64,000 bases of DNA from Diploscapter coronatus. Its lineage: Eukaryota > Nematoda > Chromadorea > Rhabditida > Rhabditidae. Shown one piece after another: positions 52,337-64,000 of this stretch (positions within the stretch are counted from its first letter, which is position 1; every line of letters starts with the position of its first letter). The stretch spans positions 31,511,249 to 31,575,248 of the forward strand of contig OZ038423.1 of the NCBI GenBank assembly GCA_964036155.1. The letters run 5' to 3'. Below the pieces are notes generated by a model that saw only the letters and a list, made by a program, of their open reading frames with translations, ran no database searches and had not been told where the DNA came from. The position numbers were made by a program, and so were the translations under genes.

Positions 52337-55300
52337 CTAGATATATGAAGTGTTCCTATTGCTGTTGTTGTGGATTGATTCCTCCTCAGGCGTCCTCTGT
52401 CCACTCGTTCCATTCGAATTCGTGCACCCATTTCCCCCGGTCGTAGATGTTCCCATACTTCCAGTTGAATCGACACTTCGCCACGCGTACTCCTTCGTCG
52501 ACTGGCGACGCTGGATGCGACGATGGGTTTCGGATTCGTCCTGAAATTATTTCATGAGTCAATTTCTTCTTGGCTTAATATCCAGTGACTATCTTACGAC
52601 TAATAGATCAAATTGATGGTAAATCTTTTTTTTTGCTGTTGTAAAATATAGTTAATTAAGGAAACTTTGAGCCATATGAGATTTATTCCGAAATTTTATT
52701 TTTAAAAATCTTACCCTCCTACGCGACGGTTTCCTAGCTTCAGTATGAGTGGAGTTTTGCCTGTCGAAAGACTGTGATGAGCTGAAAATCTCGTTCCTTC
52801 TCTAGAAATGTAGAAAGCTACAGACCCCCGTCTGAAAGTCCGTCTCCGATGCTCCCGATTTGCTTCATCGCTTGGCATCGGCAGCCAACTCGGTGATTCA
52901 TCCGGTACTGAGCCAACTACCATTTTTCGATCTGAAGACACGCATTTAATTATCTTCTTGCAGAGCACTTGAATTTCGAAATATCAAGGCTAGAATAAGG
53001 TGATTAGGTTAAGTAAGGTTAACTCGATCTCTGTATTTTCCATGCTGTTTCTTTCGGAACCTTTGTACCCTCTACTTCCCATAAAATTTCCGCTCTCCCA
53101 ATTTTTCTCGTTTCTCATTCGTCTTTTCAATTGTCGCCGATCTCTCAAACCTAACGACGTTAAATATACAGAATTATTGCAAAGGAGAAGACCGAAACCT
53201 CTACTAAATGATCTGCTGATGCTTAATGCATTACCATTATACCAGCTTCTTGTCAGCTATTCGCCGTCTTCCGCTAGAAGTATGAGGAAAGGAAAGGAGA
53301 GATAGTGTATGAAAATAAGAGGGTAATGAGAAACGAGAAAAGTGAGTGAGCGGAAATTTGATGGGGAATACGAGGTATGTTGAAATGTTTTTCGAGTTGT
53401 CCTTTTCACCGAATGAGAGCATTATAAAAATGATACTTTCTAACCAACGTTTTTGCACATTTTGAACCCTTTTAACTAATTATAATATTCTTTTACCAGC
53501 ATCAAACGACCCGCTACTGGTTTTCTTCTTCGTGGTCCTTAGTAAATCCGGCGTTGTCCCGCCTTCTCCTTCTGTAGCTGTCGCGGAGGTCGACGTTGCC
53601 TGATCCAAGCCATCGTAGGGACTCCTCTGTCGTTCATCATCAACCTCTTCGGAACTCTCACCTTCCTCGTCTTCGTAAGGCTGAAATTGAATTTCACGTT
53701 TTATTTTTTTCAATAATGACTGTTACTTCGCAAGTAGCATTGCCTCGGTACTTCGTGAAGAACTCGTTCCAATCTTTCTTCTTGTCAACGCCAAAGACTT
53801 TCTGAAATGTGGAATAATATTTTCAGATTTATCAGATTTTAGCGGTTTCACTGATATACATTAATAATTATTCAAGTAGTCATAAACGAAAGAGGAAGAT
53901 AACGGAATGATCAGAAGTGCAGTAATATTGGATTATCGCCGCGCTGCCCAAAGGACAGAGGTTTTATCCACCACGCCTTATGCACGTCTAAAAATCGATA
54001 AATCGTTGTTTTTCTTAATTCTAAGCATTCCCGAGGCCCAAAACTGACCTCAGAACCTTATTTTACGATCTCGAAAACCGCCTGGCCACTTTTTAACCCC
54101 TCCCGATTGCTTCAATGCGAGCACGGTCACTTGCTCTCTTCAGAAAATGATGTCCGTTACGCAAAACGCGTACGTCGCAAAATGGGTCTATAGCGCCATT
54201 TTCTCGGCTCGTGATAATTCGTTTTCGAAGCGATTTTTATCGAGATCTACCCAGGACGTTCATTTACGAGTCAAAATTAACCCGGAGAGCATACTCTATG
54301 GTATAGAAATTGAAATATTGCACGCTACTTACCTACCACTTGTGTAGGGGAGCGCGGTTAGGCGTTCCCCGCACGCAAAAATTTAGTCGCTAGAGAACCC
54401 CGACTCGGAGTCGCTACGCGGGTCAGCGTCTGCTAAAGTGCAATGCAGCATAGCCTCGCCACGAGGGGTCCACCTTCTTGATCGTGAACGCCCCACCGAC
54501 CAAGTAAGTTTCAGGCCTGCCTATTCACGCACCGCTCTAGCCAAATGATGCAGCATCGCGACCAACTCTCGCTCTCACACCCCATTGCACGGCCAGAGAC
54601 ACACTAGAGAAATAAAATAAATGATCGATAATCGTAGCGATAATCAAAACCCTGCGTGTAGTGGAGGGGGCGAAAAGAGGAGCAGCCAGAGTGAAAATAG
54701 ACTTATGAAATGAATCAGCTTAATAATAGGAAAACTAGACAGAATGAACATTTTCCTTCCCGACTAGCCAGACCTGGGACTTCAACCGCAAAAATTCGAT
54801 CATCATCTCTCGTCCCATTATTAAGTATAATAATTCAAAGCTGACTGGAATAATTCACCGCATAAAAAATATTTGCGATGGAAAGCGTCCCAAGTCTGCG
54901 GTTAACTCCGGAAGGGTAAATGTCAAAGGAGATTACTATTCAACGAGGTTCGAAACCTAGTTGAATCTCAAGATTTGCCTTGAACGAATGGGTAAAAACA
55001 CAGAAAGAAGTAACATTTGAAAATAAATAATGGTGTGATGGTTTTACAGCGCATGCCAAGCGATATTACAAATGCTCTAAATGCATTGTCTTAGGGAGAG
55101 AGTTTAGAGAGAACTGATTGGCGCGAGGATGTAAAAATGTAATGAGAATGTTATGTTATAGCAACAGAACAGCAAAATTTTAAAATAATAATTTTCCCCG
55201 TTAGCAAGGTAACAATTTTGGCATTACTATATAGCGGAGTGTATCTTTTCCATCGTTTCTTTTAAATTTCATTCTCTTGTTTATCACTAACTATAGTCTA

Positions 55301-58300
55301 TAGAACTCCGTCACTTAGTAACTTCCAACAATTTTTGATCATACTAGAGGAGAGCTGCGCCCGCTCTCCCTTCACTCCACAATTTTGCTGCTGGCGCACT
55401 CCAAAACGAGATGGCCACATGGTTCACAGCCCCACCCGAAGTGCAATGGAGGGGTCTCACCATGGGCTTCATGCTTCTTGATCCACGAAAGACCGGCAGC
55501 AAGGTTAGTTTATTAGACGACTTGCGACTATATGAACCGAGTTGCGTATCGAAACTAGTTTTCTCCCTGCATTTCAGTATGCATGCCTTTAGCAGCCGGA
55601 GAAAGTTCATTTTTAGAGGGAAATAGTGTGGGGATGAAGAGAGGGAAAAATGATAGCGCATGAGATTATGATTTGTGTCAAAGCTAGAAAAATTTTCTAA
55701 TGAAGATATTAATTTTCCAAATCTACGGTTTTTCACACGAATACCATCAATCAAATACGAAAAGGAAGATTATTTAGAAAACTCGATGAAACATAGTCAA
55801 ATATTGGAATTGGACTTACATGAGCCTGCGCAATGATCAACTCGATTGTCCTGTTGATGAATTGCGCATCGACAACGGCGTCGTGCGTCTGATTCCGAGG
55901 CCACGCCAAGGAGGGGGTGATTACGGTAGAAAGATTTGAGGCCGTCATTAGGTTCGCGTGCTCGAACCTGAAAATAGAAATTTTGACGAAAAGTCCATAA
56001 TCCCAGCATAACTAATATAGTCGATTGTAAAAAACTTGACAGTCGCAGTGCCCTTCGCACAAGGGGGCGGTGCGAACAGCACGCTTCCCGCTCGCGTCGC
56101 GGCATGCATTGCAAATTCATTATTCAAACTGGATTTTCGTTTTCATTTATTTTTTCGACGTTTTCATCCGTAATTTTTATAATTATTCGGTAATCATCGA
56201 CAATTAGGACATAATTACAGAATTTTGCTGAGAAATTATGCTCAAGAAATCATTTTATCGAAAAAAAAAAACGATAAAAAGTCACGGAAAAACACGAAAT
56301 AAACAGAAAACTAAAACCTGTATCCGTAATTATGTTCTAATTAGCGATAATTATCACAATTTTGAAGAAGAAGTTAAAAAATTTATTTGAAAAATAATTT
56401 TCAAAAAAATCACTGCAAAATGCGGGAAAAATAAGTGAAAAGTGGCTGTTCATTGAATCACCTAAAGGTAATTATCGATGATTACCGAATAATTATAAAA
56501 ATTACGGATGAAAACGTCGAAAAAATAAATGAAAACGAAAATCCAGTTTGAATAATGAATTTGCAATGCATGCCGCGACGCGAGCGGGAAGCGTGCTGTT
56601 CGCACCGCCCCCTTGTGCGAAGGGCACTGCGACTGTCAAGTTTTTTACAATCGACTATAAATTCCGTATTAAAAAGTCGCAGGTTAAAATAAATCTTACC
56701 ATGTAACCCGATTCAAATGGAGCATGAGTATTTTGAGAGTCTCGTAATTACAACCCGGTAATTGTCGGCATAAATTACGTAATTCCTCGACAATCTCTTC
56801 GGAGTTCGCCATTTTGTGTTTCTGGAATTTTTTTACTCATTTTAGTTTGAACGAGGAATTTTCTTGTTCCAAAATGGGCAAAAGTGTGATGCTAAAAATG
56901 GGGAATTACCCGAAAAAGAACAACAGCGCTAATTAGTCACTCAAATTATTGATCATTTGCCCTCGAGAAATGCGTGCATTTGGAAAATTGGTCAATTTTT
57001 AGAAGATATGAGAATTGCTTACTTTTCCAAACTTGACGAAATCATCGTAGGCCTCGAAAGTTAGAAGTGGGTCAGGTAATTTTCGCAGATACAATTTGAC
57101 GACCGACGCGAGGTTCATCGGGTTGACGTCGTCCAGCGGAATGTCGTCGCTTCCATCGCTTCGTTCAAATTTTCCACAGATTTCTTCGACCTTCGACTTC
57201 ACACCACAGGTTCGATAAATGCCCTAAAACGTGCTTCTTGAATATTTTAGTCAGACTTGAGTTGCTTCATATGAGGTTAGGGAGAATAAAACGATGCTAC
57301 GCAGTACTTCTTAGTCGGAAAATAAAAATGAATAAATGCTTCAAATAAGTTTCTCAATTTTGATAAAACTACTTTTCAGGCTTGCTTTATAATGCAATCG
57401 CTGACCCTATAGCTTTCAAACAAAATTTATTCATTCGTCGCTATAGGGTTTCCTTGAAACATATGTAAGGTTTGTTCTTACTTTGCATTGCATTCCTCTT
57501 TCCTGCAGATTATCGATGCACAATTCGACTATTCTGGGGGTTTTTCTGTCCTCCGACTCGACGTAGTCTTTCAGAGCGACTCCGAAAATACTTGTCCTGC
57601 GCTCGTTCGTGCTTATGCCTAACCTCCAAGGAGCGGATTCTTCACACCATTGGGAGGACTGGAATCTCACTCATAAGTTTTATATAATCTTCTACTACAT
57701 GGAGATAAAACAATTTTCCATAAAAACCTTAATAAATTTCCAAGCATAGCATTTTTGAATAAGAAAAACTGATAAAGACGGAAATGATGATATTACAAGG
57801 AATTTGATATAAATGGATTTTTACCTTCGGATAGCATCCTTTGTGCCATTGCGCTCCACATCTTACACACTGAAGTGAATGAAGTAGAGAAAGAGCGTCG
57901 CAATGCATGCAACGGCAGGGCTGAACGGTACGCTGGACGGAATGAGACAAGGCTGCGTCAGAAGGGCGGCACTCTTCACCTAGAAATAATTAACATAATT
58001 AGGACGATTGTTTTCAACTGATCGATTTAATTGCCTAATTAATTTTAGATTATAGATTTCAGAAAAAAAACAACTGATCTTCATCACAATTTTGAGAATT
58101 ATCAAATTATTACTATAATCAACTGAAGTTTTTTCTAACCAACTATAATATCTTTTCACCCTACAATCTTACCTAACCATAAATGCTGGAATATCGGAAA
58201 GTAATCTTGTATCGAATAAGCCACGCCCATTTCTCTCCCTCTCCTCTCACTTACTCTTTGAGAGGACTTTCCTTCGAATGTACTTATTTAGCATAGAAAA

Positions 58301-61300
58301 ACAATAATTCTCTCGTCATATGTATTAGAATAGATCGGATAAAATCGGTTGGAATATATTTTTTAGTAATTTGAGCAGATACCAATTCTGGAGGGTAGAG
58401 TAACGGGGTCGTCGGGCTGAAGGGCGTTGCGCCGATAGGACGTCATCTGAGAAGCCGCATGAAGCGAAGGGCGGTCGGGACTGGAATTTTTAATATACTT
58501 CAATCGGATTCCAGTACCTATGCTTTATCACTAGAGAAAAGATTTGAATATCCCACTCTGTTTCTAAGCTCTATCCTTCATAATTGGATTAGAGTTGCTT
58601 CTATGGTTGATAATCAGAGCTAATTAGGAAAATCGAGATAATGAAAAACGACAGACAAAGGCACTACGTAGGCCAATTTTTGACGAGAAAATCACGACTT
58701 TTTACTATGTTGTGGCAAAAATAGAGCGATCTAAAGCCGGAATGAATCTTTTTATATGAGAAGTGCAAGTACGAGTCAAAATTCTAAGATTTAAAAATTA
58801 ATTTACTCAATATATAATTGACCCAATCATTTTTCACCCATCCCATTAAAATTTGTGTTAGAGTAAAGAAAAATATCCCTGAGGGAAGAAGTGATCCTGG
58901 AATTGCTAAATTAGGCAAGGCGGAACTGGAAGTGTAAATAGTTGGGGTAAGTTTGTTGGTGTGAGCTCGCGCTCCCGTCCCGTCCAAAATAGGCAACAAG
59001 AGAAAATCAATTGGGTGGATGATCGCGTATGCATAGGTAGGTTCGGCTGAAGAAGAAAGAAGCTAGGGAAGGGTTAGGTTAAGGGCTATACGAGTACAAT
59101 TTGGGCAGCATAAAATATGAATTGTATGAGTTGCGTGGTACATAGTAAACGTAAATATTTGAAAGGAAAATTTTTTCTCACAATTTTACGCATTAGGTAG
59201 TATAAGTTTCAGATAAGAAACATGATTCAAAAGTCAGTTGTTGCCAAAAGTGAACTCTTCCAGCAGAGTGAAAACTATCAAAACTCTGGGAGCACCGAGA
59301 GCGGGGACGGGTAAATTTTAGGCATTCTTGTTAAGAATCTTGTATCAGTAGAAAATAATAAAAATGACTATTTATAGAAAAATATTGAAAAAGTAGGTTA
59401 AAATAAAGTGATTTCAACTTTCTTAACCGACAGAACTACACACAAATGACTCATTTATGTGGCAGTCGAACAAACATGTTTAAGCCAACCAGTCAACTTT
59501 AGAAAGTCGAGCAATCGAGTTACTTTTTCAGGTACCAGCAGCAAAAATGTGATCATTATTCGTAGTAATTTTTGTCAATATTTGAACCGATTTAAGGTTG
59601 GTTTTCTACCACCTTTTCCCATTAATTTCTTTTGAAAAGTCCCGATTTTGGATCGCGTTTTTATGAATTTCGCACATAGATTTAGCAAGAATGAATGAAA
59701 GAGTTGGCTAGCGAAGTTTGAGATGAAATCATAAAATAACACTTTGAACGTCATTAATTAAACTCGTGATTTGAATTAATGATATCATCTTCTCTTAAAC
59801 TTAAACAAATTTCAATTACCGTAGAAAATTAGTTGATGAGTTCGACCTCGATGGTAGAGAGTGCAAAAATGACATGTAGACGCTACCTGAAATGAAATGA
59901 TTTAAGATAATGTGTTGATGGAAGCGAATGCATTCAAGACCGAAAATAATGCAAAATTCTGAGTTGATCGTCAAAGAATTTAACTAACTCTAAATTCATT
60001 CGTTTCTTATAAAATATCTGTCTTAGAAATCAATAAAAAATCACCCGGCTGGAATGAGCGAGCCTCGTAGGCCAATGAAGAGTACGAATCCGGCAGAGGG
60101 GCGTACAGTTCGGAAAGCCACTGGAAAAATAAAATGTACTTTTCTGTAATAGGAAACTTTAGATAAAATATTATATAGCGAATTTTTATAGGTGTAGTGC
60201 AAATTTCTAGTTTTGGAAAGGTAACTAGATAATTGAAAGACTTGCAAAAACGAATGAACTTTTCTTTCGACAAATTATGATGAGCTGCATTCTAGAAAAG
60301 CCAATTGGGTAATTAGAAAACCTGCAAAAAACTGAATTTTTCTTTTGAAAGTTCTGAATACGTGTGACGTTAGAGTCAAAATAAATATGTGGCCTCCGAA
60401 GCGTTTTTACAAATAATATTTGCTTCCTTTAGTGAGATGATGCGAAGGGCTTATGAATTATTAACGCCCACATTTAATCCGACTATTTTGCTAATTTGGG
60501 TTGGCTGAGTAAATTTTCGACCGGGTTTTAGTCATTTTCGATAAGTTCCGAACAGACCTAGGAAGTACTTCCGCCAGGCGAAAAAATATGCGGGAGGTAG
60601 GTCGCAAGAACGAAATCATAGCTATGTCACCAGGTCGCACTGGTGAAGTTTAACTACGTGTTATAGAGGGAAATTTGTTAAGAAAAGCTATTGAGGATAG
60701 GTCGCGAAGGCCTCCTGGCGATCGTCCTTCTAGATCTGGTTCCGAAAGAAAAAGAAGTGATTTTTCGCTTTAAATATGATTCATTTTGCAGACCTTATTC
60801 AAGTTAAAAATCATTCAATATTTTCAAGACTCTTCTTACGAATTTATTGAAACAGGAATTTATGAAATTAAAGAGAATCAATATTTTTTAGAATGATATT
60901 TTGCTATTATTTTCACAACTTTTCCATCCGTTCCCTTGACAAAACTAAAAATTCTCGTGATTTTTCTCGAGTCTCTCAGATGCCTGTTGCACACAGGGAC
61001 ACTTAACTATGCGATATTTTGAATTTTGAAAAGTTGACCTAATGAAATTTTCATGAATCAAGAATTGGACCACTTCGAAAAAGGTGGGAGTCGACAATTT
61101 CGCAAGGACCCTGAAAAGTAGTGGCATATGTTTTTAGGACTGCATCAGAGAAAAAAACGGGAAAAATAATGCTCGGAAGAACGCTTTTTTTTTTTTGTAA
61201 ACTCGGCATCTTTGTAAATTTGAGTGAAGTTAAAAATGAACGAAATTTCGGATGGAGTTTATTTTTTGAAAATTTGAAATAATGAAACATTGGCTTGCAT

Positions 61301-62921
61301 CCTCTTTACTAAAGTTAGCAAAGTAGCATTCAATTAAAATTTCGATTTTGCCAAAAACTAGACTCTTACAAAATTTACAAAGAGATGGAAAATACGGGAA
61401 TTTGTTAAGATCAATAAAAGTACATTTTTTCTAAACTTCACTCTTTTTGTAAGGGTCTTTTCGAAATTTTATTAAAGTTTAAAAATGGGCAAAATTTACA
61501 ACGAGTCTTTGAGGACGGAGGACACAAATTCGAGATCCAGCCGAGGAAAACGCGCAAAACTCGAGAAATTTTAGCAGCGGAATGTATGCGAGAAAGTAAA
61601 ACTCATCCGGAATGCGACCGGCGAAAATCTTCTTTCGCTTCGTTTTCTTCATTCATTCATTTGTCTTTCAAGTCTAGACTCGAGCCACCCAAGGAAATTA
61701 AAACAATATCGATACATTTTTAGAAAAAGAATAGGTCAAATATTACCATTTTCTAGAAAATCGACCAAAATACACTATTATGACGCGGAAAAAGATTATC
61801 GGGAGGGGGCAACTAATCAAAGTAGTGCCAAAAATCCATAAAATTATCATCATATGAGTATTCTGAGCTGAAAAATTTGATATCCAGCATTCCATTACTA
61901 GATCCCTACTCTATACCTTATAGGTAAGCCACCACTTTTTCAATTGACTCAAAATATGCATATTCGTTGAGCTTTTGTGATACTATTTTATTAATTGTCA
62001 CCAGGAATTTGTGCACGTAAAGGAATTACTTTGATCATATCTCTGGCTCTAATCACTGTATACGCTATTTCGTCGTAGGTTGCCAGAGTCTAATTGCCTC
62101 CTCTATGCTCGAATAACCTCTTTTAGCGCGTTGACAATAATAAAACTGACATTTTATGGAAAATTCAGAGGAAAAATCGTAAAATTTACGCTCGTATCCA
62201 TAAGAAAATCTCCACGATAATGATGTTTGCTTAAGTCTAGGAGAGTTTCATTGATCAACAATTTCAAAAGCTTCATGAAATCTCAAGAAAATTAAGCAAA
62301 TTTCAAACTATCAAGAAATGTGATAATCCGTGGGAATTTGAAAACCAGATGATTCCATAGAAACTCGAAAGAAAAGCGGGAAAATTGAATTATGATGAGA
62401 GTTTTTGCCTAGTTCTGTAATCTTTGAAATTCTCAGGCCACGCGTTTTTCGAGAGTAAAATGAGTGAAATTCGAATTTTTGCTTGCGTGAGAGAGTCGAG
62501 TTGAGCCGACCACTTTGCAGCATTATTGGATTAGGAATTAGGGAGTTAGGGAATTGAGATTCACATTCAAATCTCAAGAGCTCTTTTTCTCCATTTGATT
62601 TGAAAGTCTTACATCATTCGGTTAAATATCAATAACCAGGAAAAATGGCGAAATAATTTCATCTTTGGAAGTTTTCTTTTTTTTGTATAAAATATTAGGT
62701 TTATTTTTGCAATTTAGAGATCCCGATTTAAGCATTTTTCTTTTATCTTCCATATTCTCATTCTAACTAGAATTTTTTTATATCATATGTTCAGGCTGGA
62801 TTTCAATTTATTTTTTTAAAATTTATGGCTTTTAGCTTACGTTAAAATAATGGTTGGTGCATGCCTTCGTCGTTTGTTCGCACTGGAGTGACAATTCTCG
62901 AAGTTCCTTGATGACTTTGGC
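52337..62921 (-). CDS. spv-1: F-BAR / C1 / RhoGAP protein, SPV-1-like (5' end beyond window)
   Basis: GTPase-activating protein for Rho that binds curved membrane. Fifteen phase-matched exons in coding order: 62841-62921, 62030-62089, 60045-60120, 59820-59886, 58383-58480, 57825-57979, 57482-57658, 57023-57223, 56700-56821, 55820-55967, 53727-53801, 53497-53680, 52826-52931, 52715-52781, 52337-52540, giving 606 aa. The first part (to about residue 70) looks like the helical end of an F-BAR domain. A C1 zinc finger follows (CMHC then CVRCGAQWHKGC, about 137-175). RhoGAP runs from about 195: GIYRTCGV holds the arginine finger, KLYLRKLPDPLL and NLMTASNLSTVITPSL are family motifs. The Ser/Arg-rich tail ends in TSYI. 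The F-BAR-C1-RhoGAP order is that of C. elegans SPV-1 and human ARHGAP29/GMIP. Introns carry a U1 gene and several mobile elements. One intron starts GTCTGT. Confidence 0.85.
53815..54344. other. Intron sequence downstream of the U1 gene; GC-richer, unexplained
   Basis: This part of a 2-kb spv-1 intron is GC-richer than its surroundings and contains a 66-aa open frame at 54147-54347 with no recognisable motif. Blocks such as AAGGACAGAGGTTTTATCC and AAATCGATAAATCG look like repeat material. I compared it by eye with U2, U4, U5 and U6 snRNAs and 5S rRNA and found no match. Confidence 0.35.
54345..54511 (-). ncRNA. U1 snRNA gene, variant 5' end
   Basis: Read on the minus strand from 54511, the 167 nt follow U1 throughout. 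The 5' end AAACUUACUUGG is the splice-site-pairing segment. The stem I loop GAUCAAGAAGGUGG is the U1-70K site (vertebrate GAUCACGAAGGUGG). GCGAGGCUAUGCUGCAUUGC leads into the loop AUUGCAC, the U1A site, closed by CUGC/GCAG. A third stem is CGACU-CCG-AGUCG. The Sm site is AAAUUUUUGCG, and the 3' hairpin is GGGGAACGC/GCGCUCCCC with one mismatch. The canonical 5' segment is ACUUACCUG; here it is ACUUACUUG, a C-to-U change at position 9. It lies in an spv-1 intron on the same strand. It may be an expressed variant or a recent pseudogene; the preserved stems argue for constraint. Confidence 0.85.
54768..54899. mobile_element. MITE-like element, family B copy 2
   Basis: A 132-bp copy of the element at 10218-10353, same orientation, with degenerate left end CCAGACCTGGGAC and right end GTCCCAAGTCTGC. 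It lies in the spv-1 intron upstream (in transcription terms) of the U1 gene. Confidence 0.7.
55220..55323. mobile_element. MITE-like element, family D copy 2
   Basis: A 104-bp copy of the element at 49044-49138. The left end ATTACTATATAGCGGAGT is inverted at the right as ACTCCGTCACTTAGTAA. It lies in an spv-1 intron. Confidence 0.65.
55355..55503 (+). CDS. Possible isolated plus-strand exon with FN3-like sequence
   Basis: In one plus-strand frame this stretch reads APALPSLHNFAAGALQNE then MATWFTAPPEVQWRGLTMGF, which resembles the A-to-C strands of a fibronectin type III repeat, and it ends at AAG|GTTAGT, an acceptable donor. It lies antisense in an spv-1 intron. I could not connect it to further exons, and the minus strand is open here too. 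It may be a fragment of a duplicated FN3 gene, an exon of a nested gene, or chance. Confidence 0.25.
56016..56659. mobile_element. Fold-back element with 191-bp near-perfect inverted repeats
   Basis: The left arm 56016-56206 and the right arm 56469-56659 are reverse complements with only about one mismatch seen by eye (at 56201). Each arm includes a GC-rich block (AGGGGGCGGTGCGAACAGCA on one strand). The outer tips are TATAGTCGATTG / CAATCGACTATA, compatible with a TA target site. The 262-bp middle has a second inverted pair (about 56190-56220 with 56325-56360) and no open frame. It lies in an spv-1 intron between two RhoGAP exons. Arm identity this high suggests recent insertion or gene conversion. 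Confidence 0.9.
59222..59310 (+). CDS. Possible plus-strand first coding exon
   Basis: An acceptor TTTCAG at 59207-59212 is followed after nine bases by ATG, then 29 codons (MIQKSVVAKSELFQQSENYQ, then Ser/Gly/Glu-rich) and a GTAAAT donor at 59311. This is how a trans-spliced nematode gene often begins. It lies antisense in an spv-1 intron, and I could not find its downstream exons. Chance is a fair alternative. Confidence 0.25.
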
Positions 62922-64000
62922 CTGAAATTAGGGTAATTAAATAAAAAATTTCTTTTTAGAAATAGATTATCCTAAAAAGTCGACGTATTTTAAGGTGAAG
63001 AGAGAAATTTCATGAAAATCCAATGTCTCTCCAGACAAAAAACGTAAAGTCAGGTGCATTTCTACGTTTTGCCCGGAAAAGAAAATTGCGAACGCGCGCG
63101 TGATTTTTTCGCCGAGAAATGCAAAGTTTTGGCGGTGCCAAAAAACTCGGAAAAAGGGGGGAAGAAATGAGAAGATCCTAAATAGAATAAATGCCCGAAC
63201 CAGGCGAAATTGAATAAACTGGTAGGTGAGAGAGCAGGGTGGAAAAGAAAAGAGGAAAACAAGAAAGAAAAGAAATTATAGGGATCAGAGAAACAGAAAG
63301 CGAATAGAGTGAAGATATTAGAGGAAAAAGATGCCGAAAAAGCAAAAGATCGGGGGAAAATTAGAAGGAAAAAGAACGAAAATGAAATAAATATGAGAAA
63401 AACAGACGCGCACGGCAGGCAAAGTTAATGAATTGAGAGAGAGGATCGTAAAATTAGGTAAATAGTTGACTAATGAATTATTGAAAATGGGAGAATTTGA
63501 ATAATCCGAATTTGCGAACATAAAGCATTTGATTTCAGGGAAATTTAAAAAAGAAAACAAATGAGAAAAAATTGATCTTTACAAAAAATTATCTCACATG
63601 TGAAGGCAAATTTTGAAAAAAAAGAAGAAAATTTTAAGAAAATATAGTCTGAAATTCCATAGAAAAATGTTGTTTTTTCAGCGATTTCAAGGAAGCCAAA
63701 TTATTTTTTTTAAAAAACCATACAAATTAAAAATAGTGAAGGAAATATAGTTTGAAAATTTGATAGAAAAGTTTCGAATTTTGCGAAATGAGTCGAGGAA
63801 AAAGTAAAGAAAATGTCCGGACAAATTGACTGGTGAGAGATTAAGGACGGCGACGTTGGAAGCGAGTGAGGAGGGAGCCATTCTCCATTCGAAATGAAGA
63901 AGTTCATTCGCGAAGAGGAAAGGGGGATAGACAAAAAAGGCAGAAAGCCACAGAGCAGCAGAGGCCGAACAAATGCAATGAGACTTCAAGGAGGAGGGGG
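62922..64000. other. Intron of the spv-1-like gene; no exon seen
   Basis: GA-rich on the plus strand (CT-rich on the coding strand), with open frames at 63062-63262, 63318-63560 and 63687-63989 that translate to Phe/Ser/Leu strings. The remaining F-BAR exons are expected further right, outside the window. Confidence 0.45.

Noticed and set aside
53930..54344. Second snRNA next to U1
   Set aside because: Compared by eye with U2, U4, U5, U6 and 5S; only chance-level matches, such as GAGGTTTTATCC resembling part of U4.
61485..61574. Short plus-strand frame starting MGKIYNESLRTED
   Set aside because: Only 29 codons with no splice partner or homologue; it lies in an spv-1 intron.

Overview
The window is nuclear DNA from a nematode, most likely a free-living rhabditid (clade V) related to but distinct from Caenorhabditis elegans. 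Supporting signs are an AT-rich genome, compact genes with many 40-60 nt introns ending in the nematode TTTCAG/TTTTAG acceptor, long GA- or CT-rich non-coding tracts, a nematode-type chemoreceptor, and close relatives of the C. elegans proteins EGL-44, P-glycoproteins and SPV-1. I rebuilt exon structures by joining open exons whose splice phases agree. All names are homology calls from memory of the families; no search was run.

Layout. 1-12.7 kb holds no gene I can support, only GA/CT-rich tracts and two small inverted-repeat elements. 12.73-19.99 kb (+) is a complete TEAD/Scalloped transcription factor, the egl-44 orthologue (13 exons, 500 aa). 21.38-26.85 kb (-) is a complete P-glycoprotein/ABCB full transporter (27 exons, about 1341 aa). 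28.38-29.94 kb (+) is a single-pass membrane protein of unknown family. 31.59-33.59 kb (-) is a seven-transmembrane chemoreceptor (SRX-like). 35.65-36.31 kb (-) is a small helical protein. 37.27-37.77 and 38.51-39.07 kb (+) are a tandem pair of Tyr/Pro/Gln-rich small proteins. 39.69-40.56 kb (+) is a secreted helical protein resembling nematode FAR proteins. 44.41-51.40 kb (+) is a multi-FN3 ectodomain whose membrane-proximal part looks like a type III receptor tyrosine phosphatase, but which ends in a short hydrophobic tail with no phosphatase domain; its signal-peptide exon was not found. 52.34-62.92 kb (-) is an F-BAR/C1/RhoGAP protein (spv-1-like) whose first exons lie beyond the right edge.

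Nested in spv-1 introns are a U1 snRNA gene on the same strand with an altered 5' splice-site-recognition sequence, a 644-bp near-perfect fold-back element, and two possible plus-strand exons. The window carries several short inverted-repeat (MITE-like) families, several with two copies here, and a two-copy repeat with a tRNA-like head that looks like a nematode SINE.

The genes do not form one pathway. EGL-44 is a nuclear factor of the Hippo/YAP type, the ABC pump exports xenobiotics, and the RhoGAP senses membrane curvature and restrains Rho. From memory, the C. elegans counterparts egl-44 and spv-1 both lie on chromosome II, which would fit conserved synteny.
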